DNA of 64,000 nucleotides from Chelydra serpentina. Its lineage: Eukaryota; Chordata; Testudines; Chelydridae. The stretch lies in assembly GCA_037349315.1 (NCBI GenBank), contig JBAIAC010000001.1:3906001-3970000 (forward strand), written 5' to 3'. Below the pieces are notes generated by a model. It was not told where the DNA came from, did no database searches, and was given only the letters and a program-made list of their open reading frames with translations. The position numbers were made by a program, and so were the translations under genes. This document shows positions 63,494-64,000 of the stretch, piece after piece (position 1 is the first letter of the stretch; every line of letters begins with the position of its first letter).

Positions 63494-64000
63494 TGGTCTA
63501 TATTGGCATACACTTAACAACAGAACAAGTGTTATATGAACATGTTGCCTCAAGAAAGGACTAGACCATGGACCAGTTCAGAGCTTTTGCACAGATAAGC
63601 AGGAAACTCTGTTTGGTATATTATAACTACACAGGCAAGTTGGAGGAAGTGCTACTATCAGCATACATTGAGAGCAGTAGGGCAACAAGCCCTGAATCTC
63701 CTGAGACACTGCCTCAAGCCTGCATCAGCTATGTGTGACAACTGTGCCAGCCTGATAAGTGGTAATCAGCATGGTCTCAAGTAACACAGCATCTTTTAAC
63801 TTCTATGGTGTCAATCTGCACTGTCCCTTCCCCACTTACGGTTCAAACGGTGAAGTGGAACCTACATCGTAGGTGATGTGCTAGTTGAGTTTATCTGGTA
63901 AAGGGAAGATCACCTGATATACATGGGCATGACATGATACTGAATGGAGTGTAAGAGTCTTAGAGCCATGGTATATGTATATCAGGAAGGAAGTATAACC
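63494..64000. other. Intron sequence, nothing recognised
   Basis: No repeat family or coding potential seen. The composition is slightly less AT-rich than the neighbouring intron. Confidence 0.4.

Noticed and set aside
1..64000. CRISPR array, bacterial operon or prophage-like system
   Set aside because: No spaced direct repeats, ribosome binding sites or compact gene order; all evidence is vertebrate intron with retroelements and DNA transposons.

Overview
The window looks like nuclear DNA of a cryptodiran turtle. It is AT-rich and intron-like. It holds three copies of a tRNA-derived SINE with a CR1-like tail, of the kind known as Cry SINEs in cryptodiran turtles. It also holds many chicken-repeat-1 (CR1) LINE copies ending in the ATTCTATGATTCTATGAT tail, Penelope-like elements, hAT-type and other non-autonomous DNA transposons, and MIR SINE relics. 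There is nothing bacterial or organellar in it: no operons, ribosome binding sites, CRISPR arrays, rRNA or functional tRNA genes.

Only one piece of host protein-coding sequence is supported. It is a 439-bp internal exon on the minus strand (1975-2413) with a clean AG acceptor and GT donor. It encodes the end of LNS domain 2 and most of LNS domain 3 of an alpha-neurexin, best matching NRXN1. The whole window is therefore read as the inside of the neurexin-1 gene, transcribed right to left: 1-1974 is the downstream intron and 2414-64000 is the upstream intron. No second exon was found, which fits the very long introns of this gene.

The rest is layered mobile DNA. At 2.5-7.2 kb three CR1 copies are stacked, one inserted into another. 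At 9.1-10.3 kb there are two Cry SINEs and a CR1 ORF1 relic. At 11.3-13.5 kb an old CR1 is split by a later insertion. At 14.4-18 kb there is a solo LTR-like block, a minus-strand APE-type LINE and an L2-like relic. At 18.7-20.5 kb lies a broken transposase-like gene of a family I cannot name. At 22.2-25 kb there is a TA-flanked DNA element and an inverted pair of LTRs. At 29.2 kb there is a GC-rich hAT MITE. At 31.1-33.9 kb there is a broken ZMYM1-like hAT transposase. At 40.2-42 kb a Penelope-like element with a GIY-YIG domain has a fold-back 5' end. At 45.6-47.2 kb a minisatellite sits inside a hAT MITE, which sits inside a solo LTR. At 49.1-50.6 kb there is a fairly intact APE-type LINE. 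The last 13 kb is mostly plain intron with CR1 and MITE fragments and a 278-bp palindromic Penelope insertion with a 12-bp target duplication at 60.2 kb.

None of the long open frames outside the neurexin exon looks like an active host gene. Each is a retroelement or transposase remnant, a minisatellite artefact, or an antisense shadow. The most unusual items are the unnamed transposase-like family at 18.8-20.5 kb, the two Penelope fold-backs, the inverted LTR pair and the triple-nested minisatellite.
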